From: Streptomyces sp. MNU76
GTDB lineage: Bacteria; Actinomycetota; Actinomycetes; Streptomycetales; Streptomycetaceae
Assembly: GCF_020982545.1 (NCBI RefSeq)
Contig: NZ_JAJKLK010000010.1
Span: forward strand, 124,001-188,000
Direction of reading: 5' to 3'
DNA length: 64,000 nucleotides
Shown: one piece after another, positions 26,971 through 36,787 of the stretch
Layout of the letters: the number at the start of each line of letters is the position of its first letter
How positions within the stretch are numbered: the stretch's first letter is position 1
Notes under the pieces: generated by a model
What the model saw: only the letters and a program-made list of their open reading frames with translations
Database searches by the model: none
Told to the model about the DNA's origin: nothing
Made by a program: the position numbers and the translations under genes

Positions 26971-28077
26971 ATGGAGCATGCCCTCAGCCCCGCGACCCTC
27001 ATCGAACTGCGCCGTCCGCGGCCCTACCCGGCGGTCTCGGTACTGACGCCGACGCACCGCCGAGAGCCCGAGAACGCCCAGGACCCGGTCCGGCTGCGCA
27101 ATGTCGTGGCCGAGGCCAAGAAGAGACTGGAGCACGATCCGGCCGTCACCCGGGAGCGGCGCCACGACGTCGTCGAGCAGCTGGACCGGGCGCTGGCCGA
27201 GGTGGACCTGACGCACGCCGAGGACGGTCTGGTGATCTTCGCCGCCCCCGGTGAGCACCAGGTCTGGTCGCTCACCCGCCCGGTGCCGGAGCGTGTGGTG
27301 CTCTCGGACACCTTCCTCACCCGCAACCTGGTGGCGGCGCAGGCCGCCGAGCGGCCGTTCTGGGTGCTCGCGGTCTCCGCCGACCGGGTCACCCTGTGGA
27401 ACGGCGGCGGCGACCGTGTCACCGAGGCGCACGTCGGCGGGTTCCCGATGACCAGGGACCGCGACAACTTCGACGCCGAGCGGCAGGAACGGATCGGCGA
27501 CCAGCCGTCCGCCTACCGCGACGAGGACACCCGGCACTTCCTCCGCGACGCCGACACCGCGCTCGCCCGGGTGCTGCGCACCCGGCAGCGCCCCCTCTAC
27601 GTCACCGGCGAGACGGCGGCGCTGTCCCTGCTCGACGAGATCGGCACGGTCACCAGGGACGCCACCCACGTCCCCCACGGCGGTCTCGCGCACGGCACCC
27701 CGGAGGCCGTGTGGCAGGCGGTGGGCCCCGTGGTCGCCGCCGAGGACCGCAGGAGCGTCGACACCGTGGCGCGGCGGCTCGAAGCGGCGCGCGGTCACAA
27801 GACGTTCGCCGCCGGCGTCGACGAGGTCCGTCAGAACTCCCGGCAGGGCCGGATCCAGCTCCTGGCCGTCGAGGAGAACTTCCGGGCGGCCGTGCGCGCG
27901 GACGGCGGCAGCGCCGACGGGCATCTCGTGCCGGCCGAGAGCGGCGACCTCGACGTCCGCGAGGACATCGTGGACGAGATCGTCGAGCGCTGTCTGGACA
28001 CCGGCGCCGAGGTCCGCTTCGTCCCCGACGGCATGCTCGGCGACGCCCGGGGCATCGCGGGCGTCCTGCGCTACTGA
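26971..28077 (+). CDS. baeRF-type (archaeo-eukaryotic release-factor-like) protein
   Basis: 368 residues. Domain order and motifs (TPTHRREPENAQDPVRLRNV at the N-terminus; VLSDTFLTRNLVAAQAAERPFWVLAVSADRVTLWNG in the middle, ending in an eL30/aeRF-like C-terminal lobe with EVRFVPDGMLGDARGIAGVLRY) resemble bacterial release-factor-1-like proteins, which lack the GGQ motif needed for peptide release in some groups; I see no GGQ here. A ribosome-associated rescue or stress role is plausible but unproven. ATG 26971 directly follows GAAGGG; this spacing is tight. Confidence 0.7.
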   Translation: MEHALSPATLIELRRPRPYPAVSVLTPTHRREPENAQDPVRLRNVVAEAKKRLEHDPAVTRERRHDVVEQLDRALAEVDLTHAEDGLVIFAAPGEHQVWSLTRPVPERVVLSDTFLTRNLVAAQAAERPFWVLAVSADRVTLWNGGGDRVTEAHVGGFPMTRDRDNFDAERQERIGDQPSAYRDEDTRHFLRDADTALARVLRTRQRPLYVTGETAALSLLDEIGTVTRDATHVPHGGLAHGTPEAVWQAVGPVVAAEDRRSVDTVARRLEAARGHKTFAAGVDEVRQNSRQGRIQLLAVEENFRAAVRADGGSADGHLVPAESGDLDVREDIVDEIVERCLDTGAEVRFVPDGMLGDARGIAGVLRY

Positions 28078-28116
28078 GCCACGCCCCCGTCCACCGCAGC
28101 GCCACCGGGAGGGATG

Positions 28117-28530
28117 TCAGACACCCCGCAGGAGGGACGTCAGTCCCCGGTCGAGCGCGGGGCCCACCTCCTCGCTTCCGGCCGCGACGACGGTGTAACT
28201 GCGCAGCAGGAAGCGCTGCAGTGCCGCCTTCTCGAACCGGAGCAGCGCCATGCCGTACGGGGAGTGCAGCTCCACCACCGTGCGGAACCTGCCGTTGGGA
28301 CGGATGTGCACATCGCCGGCGCCCGCGGGGGCGCGTACGCCCTCCTCCAGCAGTCCGCGGGAGAACGTCCAGGTCACCATGGAGCCGTTCAGCGCGATGT
28401 CGGCCGGGAAGTCGAGGTGCACGGCCAGCGGATCGTCGGAGGAATAGCGCAGGCTCGCGGGCACCGGGATCTCCCGGTCCTCCTCGGTGACGAGAAGCGC
28501 GCGGGCGGGCTGTTCCAGCGTGACGGTCAT
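28117..28530 (-). CDS. SsgA-like protein (SALP), sporulation/cell-division regulator
   Basis: 137 residues, the family's usual length. Conserved blocks are visible: VPASLRYSSDDPLAVHLDF, VTWTFSRGLLEEGVRAPAG, GDVHIRP and LRFEKAALQRFLLRSYTVV. SALPs occur only in morphologically complex actinomycetes and control septum-site localisation and spore-wall synthesis. Which of SsgA-G this is cannot be told from the sequence alone. It converges on the baeRF-type gene. Confidence 0.92.
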   Translation of the reverse strand: MTVTLEQPARALLVTEEDREIPVPASLRYSSDDPLAVHLDFPADIALNGSMVTWTFSRGLLEEGVRAPAGAGDVHIRPNGRFRTVVELHSPYGMALLRFEKAALQRFLLRSYTVVAAGSEEVGPALDRGLTSLLRGV

Positions 28531-28906
28531 GAACGGTCTCCGTTTCGGATGAAGCTCTTCCTGCCGAGAGGTTTCGCAGGACGCGACGCCCTGGATTCAT
28601 CCCTGTGACCCATGTCACTCGCGGGCCCGGGGAAGCACTCGCACATATGCCCCTCGAACAGGGGAATGAAAGACAGGTGAGTGCGGTCGACGACCCGTCA
28701 AGTCACGTACGATTCCTACGACTTGGGCCCTCGGGACGCTCATCGAACCGCAGTGGGCACCCCCGACCGCGAGGACGGTGGCATATGCCGGAAGCACCAC
28801 CGTATCGTGTCTTGCCAAATCCCTTACAGCGCGTCCGGGCCTGTGCAACAGTCGTAATCGGCCCTTACGTCAGCGTTGGTCGTACCGTCCCCCATCGGAG
28901 TACGTG
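28531..28906. promoter_or_regulatory. Divergent intergenic region between SALP and PP2C genes
   Basis: 376 bases without a credible gene. A perfect inverted repeat GTGAC-CCAT-GTCAC lies at 28605-28618, 75-88 bases upstream of the SALP start. It could serve a developmental regulator; no consensus is claimed. Confidence 0.4.
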
Positions 28907-30333
28907 ATGCCGTCCCCTCTCTCTGCGGATCGTCCCGCCGCCCAGCCGCCCCGACGCGGCACGGTCGACGCGCTCATCTCGCAGACGCGGCGGCTGCGGG
29001 GCGACGTGGACGCCGTACGACGCGACGCGGCCGCCGACGAAGCCGATCCCGAGATCCGCTGGCAGCGGGCGCTCTACGAGCTGGCCCTGCATCAACTGAG
29101 CGATCTCGACGACCACTTGGCGCAGCTGCGGGACGGCCCGGCCCGCCGCCCGCCCCCGCGGCCACGGTAGGCCTCCCGGTCGCGCCGCCCCGGCCCCGGC
29201 GTAAGTCGCTGCTCAGCCGCGTCGGCAGCGCCGAGTGGAACCTCCTGACGGACGAGGCGAGCTGGTCCGGTGAGCTGTTCCAGATCCTCGGCCGCGACCC
29301 GACCGCCCCGCCGCTCACCCTGGACGAACTGCCGTCGCTGGTCCACGACGAGGACCGTCCCCGGCTGACGGCGATGGTCACGGACTGCCTCATCGACGCC
29401 AAACGCATCGACGGGGAGTTCCGGATCGTGCTCCCCGACGGCGGGGTGCGCACCGTGCACATGATGGGCGAGCCCGTGCTCGACGACGACGGCGGTACGG
29501 CCTCCATGTGGGCCGTCCTGCGGGACGTCAGCGAACTGCGGCGCAGCCAGCGGGCGGTGAGCGAGACCCGTGACTCGCTGCACCGCGAGCGGCACATCGC
29601 GCAGACCGAGCACCGGCTCGCGGTCGAGCTGCAGGAGGCCGTGCTGCCGCCGTGGCGCGGCCCCCTGCGGCTCCCGCAGCGGGGCCCCGAGAGACTGGAC
29701 CTGGCCGCCCACTACCTGCCCTGCTCGACGAGCGCGCTGATCGGCGGCGACTGGTACGACGCCCTCGAACTGCCGGGCGGCGACAGCCTGTTGAGCGTCG
29801 GCGACCTCACCGGTCACGGTGTCACCGTGACCTCGGGCATGGCGATGCTGATCGGCGCGCTCCGCGGCATGGCGATGTCGGGAACCGAGCCGGGCCGGCT
29901 GATGGCCTGCCTCAACCAGTTACTGGACGCCACCGTGCAGCCGGCGCTCGGCAGCGCGGTCTGCTGCCGCTACCGGCCGGCGACCCGCACCCTCGTCTGG
30001 GCGCAGGCCGGGCACCCCGCCCCGCTGCTGTTCCGCGACGGGACGGGGCACGTGCTGCCCCCGCCGGACGGAGTCCTGCTCGGAGCGACCTCCGGAGCCG
30101 TCTACGGGCAGGCCGAAGTCACGCTCGAACAGGGCGATCTGCTGCTCCTGCACACCGATGGACTGGTCCCCCGGCGGGACGGAGAGGCAGCCGTCCAGCG
30201 GCTGTTGGACCTGGCCCCCCGGTTCGGCGAGGCACGTACGGCCCAGGAATGTGTCCGGACGGTGGTGGAGGAGTTCGGCGAGAGGGAGCGTACGGACGAC
30301 GCGTGCGTGCTCGTCGCCCGGGTCAGCTCCTGA
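28907..30333 (+). CDS. PAS-PP2C (SpoIIE-type) phosphatase, with a frameshift near the N-terminus
   Basis: Regulatory Ser/Thr phosphatase. The 5' frame encodes a helical, coiled-coil-like N-terminus (ALISQTRRLRGDVDAVRRDA, ending LDDHLAQLRDGP) but stops at 29,170; the PAS domain (SAEWNLLTDEASWSGELFQI onward) and the SpoIIE/PP2C domain (LIGGDWYDALELPGGDSLL, GDLTGHGVTVTSGMAMLIGA, AGHPAPLL, TDDACVLVARV) are in another frame lacking its own start. One base missing in the G/C run near 29,140-29,165 would join them into about 475 residues. Targets are probably anti-anti-sigma factors, as for related proteins. I treat it as one gene; the break may be an assembly error. Confidence 0.75.
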
Positions 30334-30389
30334 GGAACGGGCCACTCACCCGCACGCCGTCCCTCACCCTCGCACCGGGAGGTGATGCC

Positions 30390-31901
30390 TCACGCCGGGG
30401 CGATGTCGCCCCTGTTCTTCGGCAGTGAGGCCCTCGGCTGGGGCTTGGGCAGGGAGAGCTGGATCTCCTCCCGCAGATCCTGGATCTTCGGATAGCCGGC
30501 GTACTGACCGGTGAGCCGGTACATCTCACGCAGCCGGTCCCAGGTGCGGTGCGAGGAGTTGGACCCCATCGACGCCAGCGCCAGACGCGCGTACCCGCTC
30601 GCCTGCTCCGGGTCGTCGCCGATGAAGCAGGCCGAGGCCATCGACAGGTAGTCGAAGATCTGCGACCTCCCCTGGGCGTTCGTCCTGAGGTCCAACGCCT
30701 TCTCCGCGTAGTGCCGGGCGTGCTGCGCCGCTGCCGGTTCGTGCTCCGCGAGGGTGCGGTAGGCCAGGGCCTGCATGCCGTACAGATCGGCCTCGTTGAA
30801 CATCTGCATCCAGCTCGGCGGCGGCACGTCCCCACGGTCGGAGACGAACAGGTCCTCGGCCTGGCCCAGGGTGCGGCGCATGGCCTGGCCCTTCCCCAGC
30901 GATGCCTGCGCCCAGGCCTCGACGGTGTGGAGCATGGCCTTGGTGCGGGGCAGGACCTGGTCACCGGACCCGGACTGGGCGAGTTTCATGAGGTCCAGTG
31001 CCTCGTCGGGTTTCCCGAGGTGCACCAGTTGTCGGGCCGCCCGGGAGAGGGCCTCGCCGGCGCGGGGCCGGTCACCGCCCTCCCTCGCGGCGTGGGCAGC
31101 GATGATGAAGTACTTCTGGGCGGTGGGTTCGAGGCCGATGTCGTGCGACATCCAGCCGGCGAGGACGGCGAGGTTGGCGGCGACGCCCCACAGGCGCCGC
31201 TGGAGGTGTTCGGGGTGACGGTAGGAGAGCATGCCTCCCACCTCGTTGAGCTGTCCCACGACAGCCTTGCGTTGCAGCCCGCCGCCGCGGGCCGCGTCCC
31301 AGGCCCGGAACACCTCGACCGAGCGCTCCAGTTCCTCGATCTCCTGCGACCCGATGGGGGCGGCCTCGTAACGGTCGAACCCAGCGGGGTCGGCGTGCAG
31401 GGGGTTGTCGAGGTCGGGGGCGTCGGCCGCGAGGGCCGGATCGGTGTGCAGCCAGTCGTGCATGGCGCTGCTGAGTGCGGATCCCGCGGTGAGCGCGACG
31501 CCCGCACCCACCAAGCCGCGTCGGTTGAGCATGAGGTCCATTCCCGTGAATTCGGTGAGGACCGCGGCAGTCCGTTCGGGCGCCCACGGCACGCCGTCGG
31601 GATGTTCCACATTCCCGCCGCCCTGCCGTTTCCCCGTACGCCCGTGCCGGACCAGACCGAGGTCCTCGATGGTCACGACACGGCCGAGACGCTCGGTGAA
31701 CAGCGCCGCCAGCACCCGTGGCACGGGATCGCGCGGGATCTCTCCCATGTCGATCCACCGCCGAACCCGTGAGGTGTCGGTCGCCAGCTGGGGGTGGCCC
31801 ATGGCCGCCGCCTGCCGGTTGACCAGCCTCGCGAGCTCTCCCTTCGACCAGCCGGCCAGGCCGAACAGGTCTGCGAGTCGGGTGTTGGGTTGTCCGCTCA
31901 C
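30390..31901 (-). CDS. NsdA/NsdB-like TPR regulator with N-terminal HTH
   Basis: 503 residues. The N-terminus (GWSKGELARLVNRQAAAMGH, TSRVRRWIDMGEIPRDPVPR, VVTIEDLGLVRHG) is the DNA-binding region seen in NsdA, the Streptomyces negative regulator of sporulation and antibiotic production; the rest is helical with TPR-type repeats (about 190-480, e.g. ALDLMKLAQSGSGDQVLP, ARHYAEKALDLRTNAQGR). It differs enough from NsdA that orthology is not claimed. GTG 31901 follows GGGGG by about six bases. Confidence 0.82.
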   Translation of the reverse strand: MSGQPNTRLADLFGLAGWSKGELARLVNRQAAAMGHPQLATDTSRVRRWIDMGEIPRDPVPRVLAALFTERLGRVVTIEDLGLVRHGRTGKRQGGGNVEHPDGVPWAPERTAAVLTEFTGMDLMLNRRGLVGAGVALTAGSALSSAMHDWLHTDPALAADAPDLDNPLHADPAGFDRYEAAPIGSQEIEELERSVEVFRAWDAARGGGLQRKAVVGQLNEVGGMLSYRHPEHLQRRLWGVAANLAVLAGWMSHDIGLEPTAQKYFIIAAHAAREGGDRPRAGEALSRAARQLVHLGKPDEALDLMKLAQSGSGDQVLPRTKAMLHTVEAWAQASLGKGQAMRRTLGQAEDLFVSDRGDVPPPSWMQMFNEADLYGMQALAYRTLAEHEPAAAQHARHYAEKALDLRTNAQGRSQIFDYLSMASACFIGDDPEQASGYARLALASMGSNSSHRTWDRLREMYRLTGQYAGYPKIQDLREEIQLSLPKPQPRASLPKNRGDIAPA

Positions 31902-32136
31902 GTCAAGCCCCCAGGTTCTCGGCTGAGTTGAATGTAGCCCGCTGTCAGTTGCTCGGGGACTATTCGCCAGGCTTCGCCAGGGTGCGCTACATGGTGTGCC
32001 AGGGCCCATCCGGTGTCAGGTAGGAATGCGCCACCCCGACCCGGTCGCCCCGACGGGCACTCCCCAGGGTGCCCCCGGTACGGCCGGGGCGGGTGGCACG
32101 TGACCTGCCGGCACACGAAGGGATCTGTCCTCCCCC

Positions 32137-33276
32137 ATGTACGCAGCATCGTCCTCCGTGTCCGCTCCTCCCCGGTCGCTGCACCCCCGTCAGCCGGGCA
32201 GCGGCGGCCCCTACCTCGACCCCACGCGTACGGCGGCCCCGGTGCTCGGCGGCCGGGCGCGGCGCGTGCCGGGGCTCGGCCCCCAACCGCTCAGCGGGAG
32301 ACTCGACTTGTCCGGCCCTCAGGGCGCGCAGCTGCGCACGGCGATCGCCTCGGTGCACCGCATCTGTCCGGAGTTCACTCCGGTCCAGGTGCTGCGCCGC
32401 AGCGGCCGCTCGGTGCTGCTCGTCGGTACCACCGGGCGAAGTACGGCCGTCGCCAAGTGTTTACTGGATCATTCCTCCATCTGGGAGGACCGACTCCGGC
32501 ACGAGATAGCCGCATACCGCTCGTTCGTCCGGCACCGCCCCCCGGTGCGGGCGCCGAGGCTGATCGCGGCGGACCCGGACAACTGCACCCTGGTCATCGA
32601 GCGGATGCCGGGCCGGGTGGCGGCCCTGCAGCGGCACCCGGTGGAGGCGCCGCCGCGCGCCGACATCCGGGCGTCGCTCGGCGCGATCTGCCGGCTGAAC
32701 GCGTGGCGGCCGCCGGTGGGGATGTTCGACACCCCGCTGGACTACGCGGAGCGGATCTCCCGTTTCCATGAGCTGGGCCTGCTCACCGACCGGGACATGG
32801 GCGATCTGCAGAAGCTGCTGCACGGCATCGCGCACGCGTCCGGCCGTCAGGGCATGGGGCAGTTCTGTCACGGCGATGCCCTCCTGTCGAACATCCTGCT
32901 CTCACCGGCCGGTCCAGTGCTGGTGGACTGGGAGCACGCGGGCTGGTACCTGCCGGGGTACGACCTGGCGACGCTGTGGGCGGTGCTCGGGGACGCACCG
33001 GTGGCACGGCGGCAGATCAGCCAGCTGGCGCAGTCGGCGGGCCCGGCCTCCCGGGACGCGTTCCTGGTGAACCTGATGCTCGTACTGACCCGTGAGATCC
33101 GTACCTACGAGACAGCCGTGCAGCGTTCGATGCACGACTCGACCCCGGCGGCACCGGGTCAGGCCCACCCGGCTGCTGCGCCGTCCGGCGAGGAACAGCG
33201 GCTGCTGCTCAGGCGGCTGCACGACGACTGCCAGCTGGCCCGCAAGGCCGTACGGGCGGCGGTCGGCACTCGCTGA
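32137..33276 (+). CDS. APH-fold phosphotransferase-like protein
   Basis: 379 residues with the APH/choline-kinase fold. The catalytic loop FCHGDALLSNIL and the metal-binding VLVDWEHAGWYLPGYDLATL are intact; AVAKCLLDH carries the probable ATP lysine and LVIERMPG the hinge. The first ~70 residues are Pro/Gly-rich and probably disordered. Substrate unknown. ATG 32137 has only a distant GAAGGGA ribosome site. A strong hairpin follows the stop, and the gene is divergent from the NsdA-like regulator. Confidence 0.82.
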   Translation: MYAASSSVSAPPRSLHPRQPGSGGPYLDPTRTAAPVLGGRARRVPGLGPQPLSGRLDLSGPQGAQLRTAIASVHRICPEFTPVQVLRRSGRSVLLVGTTGRSTAVAKCLLDHSSIWEDRLRHEIAAYRSFVRHRPPVRAPRLIAADPDNCTLVIERMPGRVAALQRHPVEAPPRADIRASLGAICRLNAWRPPVGMFDTPLDYAERISRFHELGLLTDRDMGDLQKLLHGIAHASGRQGMGQFCHGDALLSNILLSPAGPVLVDWEHAGWYLPGYDLATLWAVLGDAPVARRQISQLAQSAGPASRDAFLVNLMLVLTREIRTYETAVQRSMHDSTPAAPGQAHPAAAPSGEEQRLLLRRLHDDCQLARKAVRAAVGTR

Positions 33277-33284
33277 GGGGATAC

Positions 33285-33329
33285 GAAGGTCCGCGGTATG
33301 CCTGCGCAAGGGCCGCACCGCGGGCCTTC
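33285..33329 (+). terminator. Hairpin terminator
   Basis: GAAGGTCCGCGGT (33285-33297) pairs with ACCGCGGGCCTTC (33317-33329); the only imperfection is a G-U wobble in RNA. It begins eight bases after the APH-like stop. Confidence 0.75.
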
Positions 33330-33511
33330 GTCATGACCCGGGGGTGGTCGGGCGCCCGGCAATCACCGGGGAAGCGGCCTTCTGAGGGCATGATTGACGG
33401 ATCGTCGGCCGACCGATAGCACGGAAGCGCTCCTCCGCACGCGGGCCTCGCCCGCGGGAGGAGCCTTTGGTCTGCCACTCCGCCAACGCCCCACCGCTAG
33501 AGGAGGCCGCC

Positions 33512-35482
33512 TTGCGAGGATCCCTCACCGACCGCAGGCCCACCCCCCGTCCCAGACGTGTCCGCCGAGCGGGGCTCGCCGCGGCTCCCGCCGTCCTGCT
33601 GCTGCCCCTGCTGGGCGCGGCCCCACCGGAGAGCGGTTCCTCGGCCTCCGGCGGTCTGCAGGGCGCGTTCACCGCCGCGGCCGAGAGGTACGGCGTACCG
33701 CGCAGCGTCCTGCTCGGCGTCTCGTACCTCCAGTCCCGTTGGGACGAGCACGGCGGCGCGCCCAGCGTGACCGGCGGCTACGGGCCCATGCATCTCACCG
33801 ACGCGCGCACGGCCCTGGCCGAGGCCCCGCACCACAGCGAGGGCACGGAGGACGCGCGCGGCGACGAGTCGCGCCCGCTGATCGTGCCGGAGGCGAAACT
33901 GCCGGAGCCCGCCGAACTCCCGGCCCGACTGCGGACGTTGACGAGGGCGGCCGAGCTGACCGGCCTGCCCGCGCGGGAGCTGCGCACGGACGCCGGGGCG
34001 AACGTGGCGGGCGGTGCAGCGCTGCTCGCCGCCGCCCAGCGGCAGCTCGGCGCGGAACCGAGCGCCGATCCCGCGGACTGGTACGGGGCGGTGGCGCGCT
34101 TCTCGGGTGCCGACGACCGGGCCACTGCGGCGGCGTACGCGAACGAGGTGTTCGCGGTCATCCGTGCCGGCGCGGAGCGCGTCACGGACGCCGGTCAGCG
34201 GGTGGCCCTGGCGGCCGACCCGGACCTCGCGGCCGACAGCGGGCAGCTGCCCCGGTCCGGACTGCGCGCGGCGGTCGCCGGGGCGGAGTGCCCGACCACG
34301 GTGGCCTGTGAGTGGATCCCGGCGCCGTACCAGGAGTTCGGCGACAACGACTACGGCAACCACGACCTGGCCGACCGGCCGAACGCGCAGCCCATCCGGT
34401 ACATCGTCGTCCACGACACCGAGGGCTACTGGGACACCACCCTCGAACTGGTCCAGGATCCGACGTACGTGTCGTGGCAGTACTCGCTGCGCTCCACGGA
34501 CGGGCACATCGCGCAGCACATCAAGCACAAGGACGTGGCCTGGCACGCCGGCAACTGGTACGTCAACGCGGGCTCGATCGGTCTGGAGCACGAGGGGTTC
34601 CTCGCCTCGCCGGACGCCTGGTACACGGAGGCGATGTACCGGTCGTCGGCGCGGCTGGTGAGGTACCTGGCCGACAGGTACGGCATCCCGTTGGACCGGC
34701 AGCACATCCTGGGCCATGACACCGTGCCCGGTCCGACGACGGCGACGATCCCGGGGATGCACACCGACCCGGGTCCGTACTGGGACTGGCGGCACTACTT
34801 CGAGCTGCTGGGCAAGCCGCTCGGAGCGACGTCCGGCGCCGACAGCACGATGGTCACGATCCTCCCGGACTACGCCGCCAACCGGCCCGTGTTCACCGGC
34901 TGCGGGTCCGGCGGCGCGACGTGCGCGGTGCACGGCTCCAGCGCCGTACGCCTCTACAGCCGCCCCGACGTGACCTCACCCCTGATCAAGGACATCGGGC
35001 TGCGGCCGGACGGCAGCGGTTCGACGACCAACGTGAACGACCTCGGGTCCCGGGTCTCCACCGGGCAGCAGTACGCGGTGGCGGAACGGCAGGGCGACTG
35101 GACGGCGATCTGGTTCCTGGGGCAGAAGGCATGGTTCCAGAACCCGCCGGGCAAGCCGACGGCGGTCGGCGCCACCGGGCTGGTCGTGACGCCCCGGGAC
35201 GGCCTGGCGGACATCCCGGTGTACGGCCGCGCCTACCCGGAGGCGTCCGCCTACCCGGCGGGGGTGCCCGCGCAGGCGGTGTCCCCGTGGCCGTACAAGC
35301 TCCTCAAGGGGCAGAAGTACGTCACCGGGGGCCTAGTGCCCGGCGAGTACTACTACGCCGTCACCTTCGACACGAGCGGACACCGGGTCGTGGTCGGCAA
35401 GGACCTCTACTACGAGATCCAGTTCGGCCACCGGGTGGCGTTCGTCAAGGCGGCGGATGTGCGGGTACTGCCGGCCGGGTGA
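33512..35482 (+). CDS. Secreted N-acetylmuramoyl-L-alanine amidase (PGRP/Amidase_2)
   Basis: Peptidoglycan amidase, 656 residues. Order: signal peptide (PRRVRRAGLAAAPAVLLLPL), a helical lysozyme-like/repeat region (about 45-270, GVSYLQSRWDEHGGAPSVTG), an Amidase_2 domain (about 285-450) and SH3-like C-terminal repeats. Zinc-ligand motifs are visible: IVVHDTEGY, WHAGNW, and GMHTDPGPYWDW. Activity is cleavage of the lactyl-peptide bond in the cell wall. TTG 33512 was chosen: AGAGGAGG precedes it by five bases. A strong terminator follows. Confidence 0.92.
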   Translation: MRGSLTDRRPTPRPRRVRRAGLAAAPAVLLLPLLGAAPPESGSSASGGLQGAFTAAAERYGVPRSVLLGVSYLQSRWDEHGGAPSVTGGYGPMHLTDARTALAEAPHHSEGTEDARGDESRPLIVPEAKLPEPAELPARLRTLTRAAELTGLPARELRTDAGANVAGGAALLAAAQRQLGAEPSADPADWYGAVARFSGADDRATAAAYANEVFAVIRAGAERVTDAGQRVALAADPDLAADSGQLPRSGLRAAVAGAECPTTVACEWIPAPYQEFGDNDYGNHDLADRPNAQPIRYIVVHDTEGYWDTTLELVQDPTYVSWQYSLRSTDGHIAQHIKHKDVAWHAGNWYVNAGSIGLEHEGFLASPDAWYTEAMYRSSARLVRYLADRYGIPLDRQHILGHDTVPGPTTATIPGMHTDPGPYWDWRHYFELLGKPLGATSGADSTMVTILPDYAANRPVFTGCGSGGATCAVHGSSAVRLYSRPDVTSPLIKDIGLRPDGSGSTTNVNDLGSRVSTGQQYAVAERQGDWTAIWFLGQKAWFQNPPGKPTAVGATGLVVTPRDGLADIPVYGRAYPEASAYPAGVPAQAVSPWPYKLLKGQKYVTGGLVPGEYYYAVTFDTSGHRVVVGKDLYYEIQFGHRVAFVKAADVRVLPAG

Positions 35483-35509
35483 GCGGGGGGACGCCCGTAG
35501 GGCACGAAG

Positions 35510-35537
35510 AAGGGCCGGGTGCGTACCCGGCCCTTTC
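35510..35537. terminator. Bidirectional intrinsic terminator
   Basis: Perfect 11-bp stem AAGGGCCGGGT (35510-35520) with ACCCGGCCCTT (35525-35535), four-base loop and T-rich tail TTTCTC. It separates the amidase gene from the convergent gene at 35,595. Confidence 0.9.
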
Positions 35538-35594
35538 TCGTCCTCGTCCTCACCGGGTCGCGCCCCGGTCGGGCGTCGTACGTCGTGCGCGCTC

Positions 35595-36092
35595 TCAGCC
35601 CTGCTGGAACAGCTCCGCCGGGAGCGGCTTGAGCAGCGCGTACAGGTCGTCGGTGATGGGGCGGTCCCAGGCGGCGATGGTCACCAGGACGTTGTCGCTG
35701 CGGTCGAACTGGACGCAGGAGATCCGGGACTCGGAGAGCTTGAGGCGGCGGACGATCAGCAGGTTGTCGCCCTGCATGACCGGGATGTCCTCGGAACCGA
35801 CGACGGTGATGTCCTCCTCGTTCTCCAGGGCGACCAGCAGCTGGGCGACCTCGAAGGGGATCTCGCCGTCGGCGACCTCGCGCGCCGGGGAGCCCTCCGG
35901 GAGGTTGCCGATGATCATCGCGGGGCCGCGGCCGCCGTAGAGGTCGTAGCGCAGGAAGACGCCCTGGCAGCTGCCGTCGGGGGCGGGCAGCAGACCGGCA
36001 CCGAGATTGCCCGGCCAGTCGCCCGGATCCATGGCCAGTACGTCGAAATCGGGCCCGGCGGGAGTGGCGCTGCGGCGGCGGAGGAAGGACAT
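35595..36092 (-). CDS. Conserved actinobacterial protein of unknown function
   Basis: 165 residues, soluble, acidic, no signal peptide. Recognisable but uncharacterised: MSFLRRRSATPAGPDFDVLA at the N-terminus, GVFLRYDLYGGRGPAMIIGN and ITVVGSEDIPVMQGDNLLIV in the middle. The mixed alpha/beta pattern with alternating hydrophobic residues suggests a compact single domain. It stands alone, flanked by the bidirectional terminator and the CGNR gene on the same strand. Confidence 0.8.
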   Translation of the reverse strand: MSFLRRRSATPAGPDFDVLAMDPGDWPGNLGAGLLPAPDGSCQGVFLRYDLYGGRGPAMIIGNLPEGSPAREVADGEIPFEVAQLLVALENEEDITVVGSEDIPVMQGDNLLIVRRLKLSESRISCVQFDRSDNVLVTIAAWDRPITDDLYALLKPLPAELFQQG

Positions 36093-36161
36093 GCCGCAAT
36101 GGTACGGCGTGTCGTCCCACGGTGGAGCCGAGGGAGCGCCGGGGAGGACGGTCCCGGCTGG

Positions 36162-36764
36162 TCAGGCCGAGGTCTTCCTGTGGCGGTCGTGGTGGCGGGC
36201 CACCCGGGCCCGGTTGCCGCAGGCGGGTTTGCACCACTCCTGGCGGGGGTGCTCCTTGAGGAAGTAGCGCACGCAGCGCGGTGCGTGACAGGCGCGCAGC
36301 CGCTGTCGTTCGGGGCTCGCGAGGAAGGCGAGCGCGGCGCGGGCCAGGGCGGCGGTGAGCGGGTCCTCGCCGGTGGCGGGCCGGTGGTGCACGACGGGGT
36401 CGGCACCGGGGCCCCAGGTGAGGACCGGGACGGTCGGGGTGAGGGCTGCGGCCTCGTTGAGACGCGCCAGGGCCTCGGGGACGGGCAGCAGACGCGTGGC
36501 GTCGGCTGGGCTGGGCTCGCCGGGGGCGACGGCGCGGGCGAAGAGGGCGCGGACGGCGGCGCGGAGGTCGCGTACGGAGGTGAGCATGGCCTCGTCGAGG
36601 TCCCGGCCGAAGGCGGCCGGGAGGTCGTCCGTGTGGGCGCGGATCCAGGTGGCGAGTCCCATGACATCGGTCAGGTCGTCGGCGACCCCGCCGCTGCCGT
36701 CGTGGCGGACGGTGAGGGCGAGGTCCAGGGCGAGCCGCGCGTCCCCGCTGATCGAGTACTCCAT
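36162..36764 (-). CDS. CGNR zinc-finger transcription factor
   Basis: 200 residues. The C-terminal CGNR zinc finger is complete: RACHAPRCVRYFLKEHPRQE followed by WCKPACGNRARVARHH, giving four Cys ligands. The N-terminal part is the helical ABATE-type ligand domain. Such proteins are predicted regulators of stress or detoxification genes. ATG 36764 has no ribosome site, but TATCAT seven bases before it could be the -10 of a leaderless mRNA. Unusual A+T-rich direct repeats lie just upstream. Confidence 0.87.
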   Translation of the reverse strand: MEYSISGDARLALDLALTVRHDGSGGVADDLTDVMGLATWIRAHTDDLPAAFGRDLDEAMLTSVRDLRAAVRALFARAVAPGEPSPADATRLLPVPEALARLNEAAALTPTVPVLTWGPGADPVVHHRPATGEDPLTAALARAALAFLASPERQRLRACHAPRCVRYFLKEHPRQEWCKPACGNRARVARHHDRHRKTSA

Positions 36765-36787
36765 GCGGCTAATGATAGGGGAGCCCG

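Noticed and set aside
26971..28077. Annotation as chemotaxis protein
   Set aside because: This label is sometimes given to such sequences, but no methyl-accepting or CheY-like motif is present; the release-factor-like reading fits better.
28876..29170. Separate short gene for the PP2C N-terminus
   Set aside because: Homologous proteins carry the coiled part, PAS and phosphatase domains in one chain, so a frameshift is more likely than two genes.
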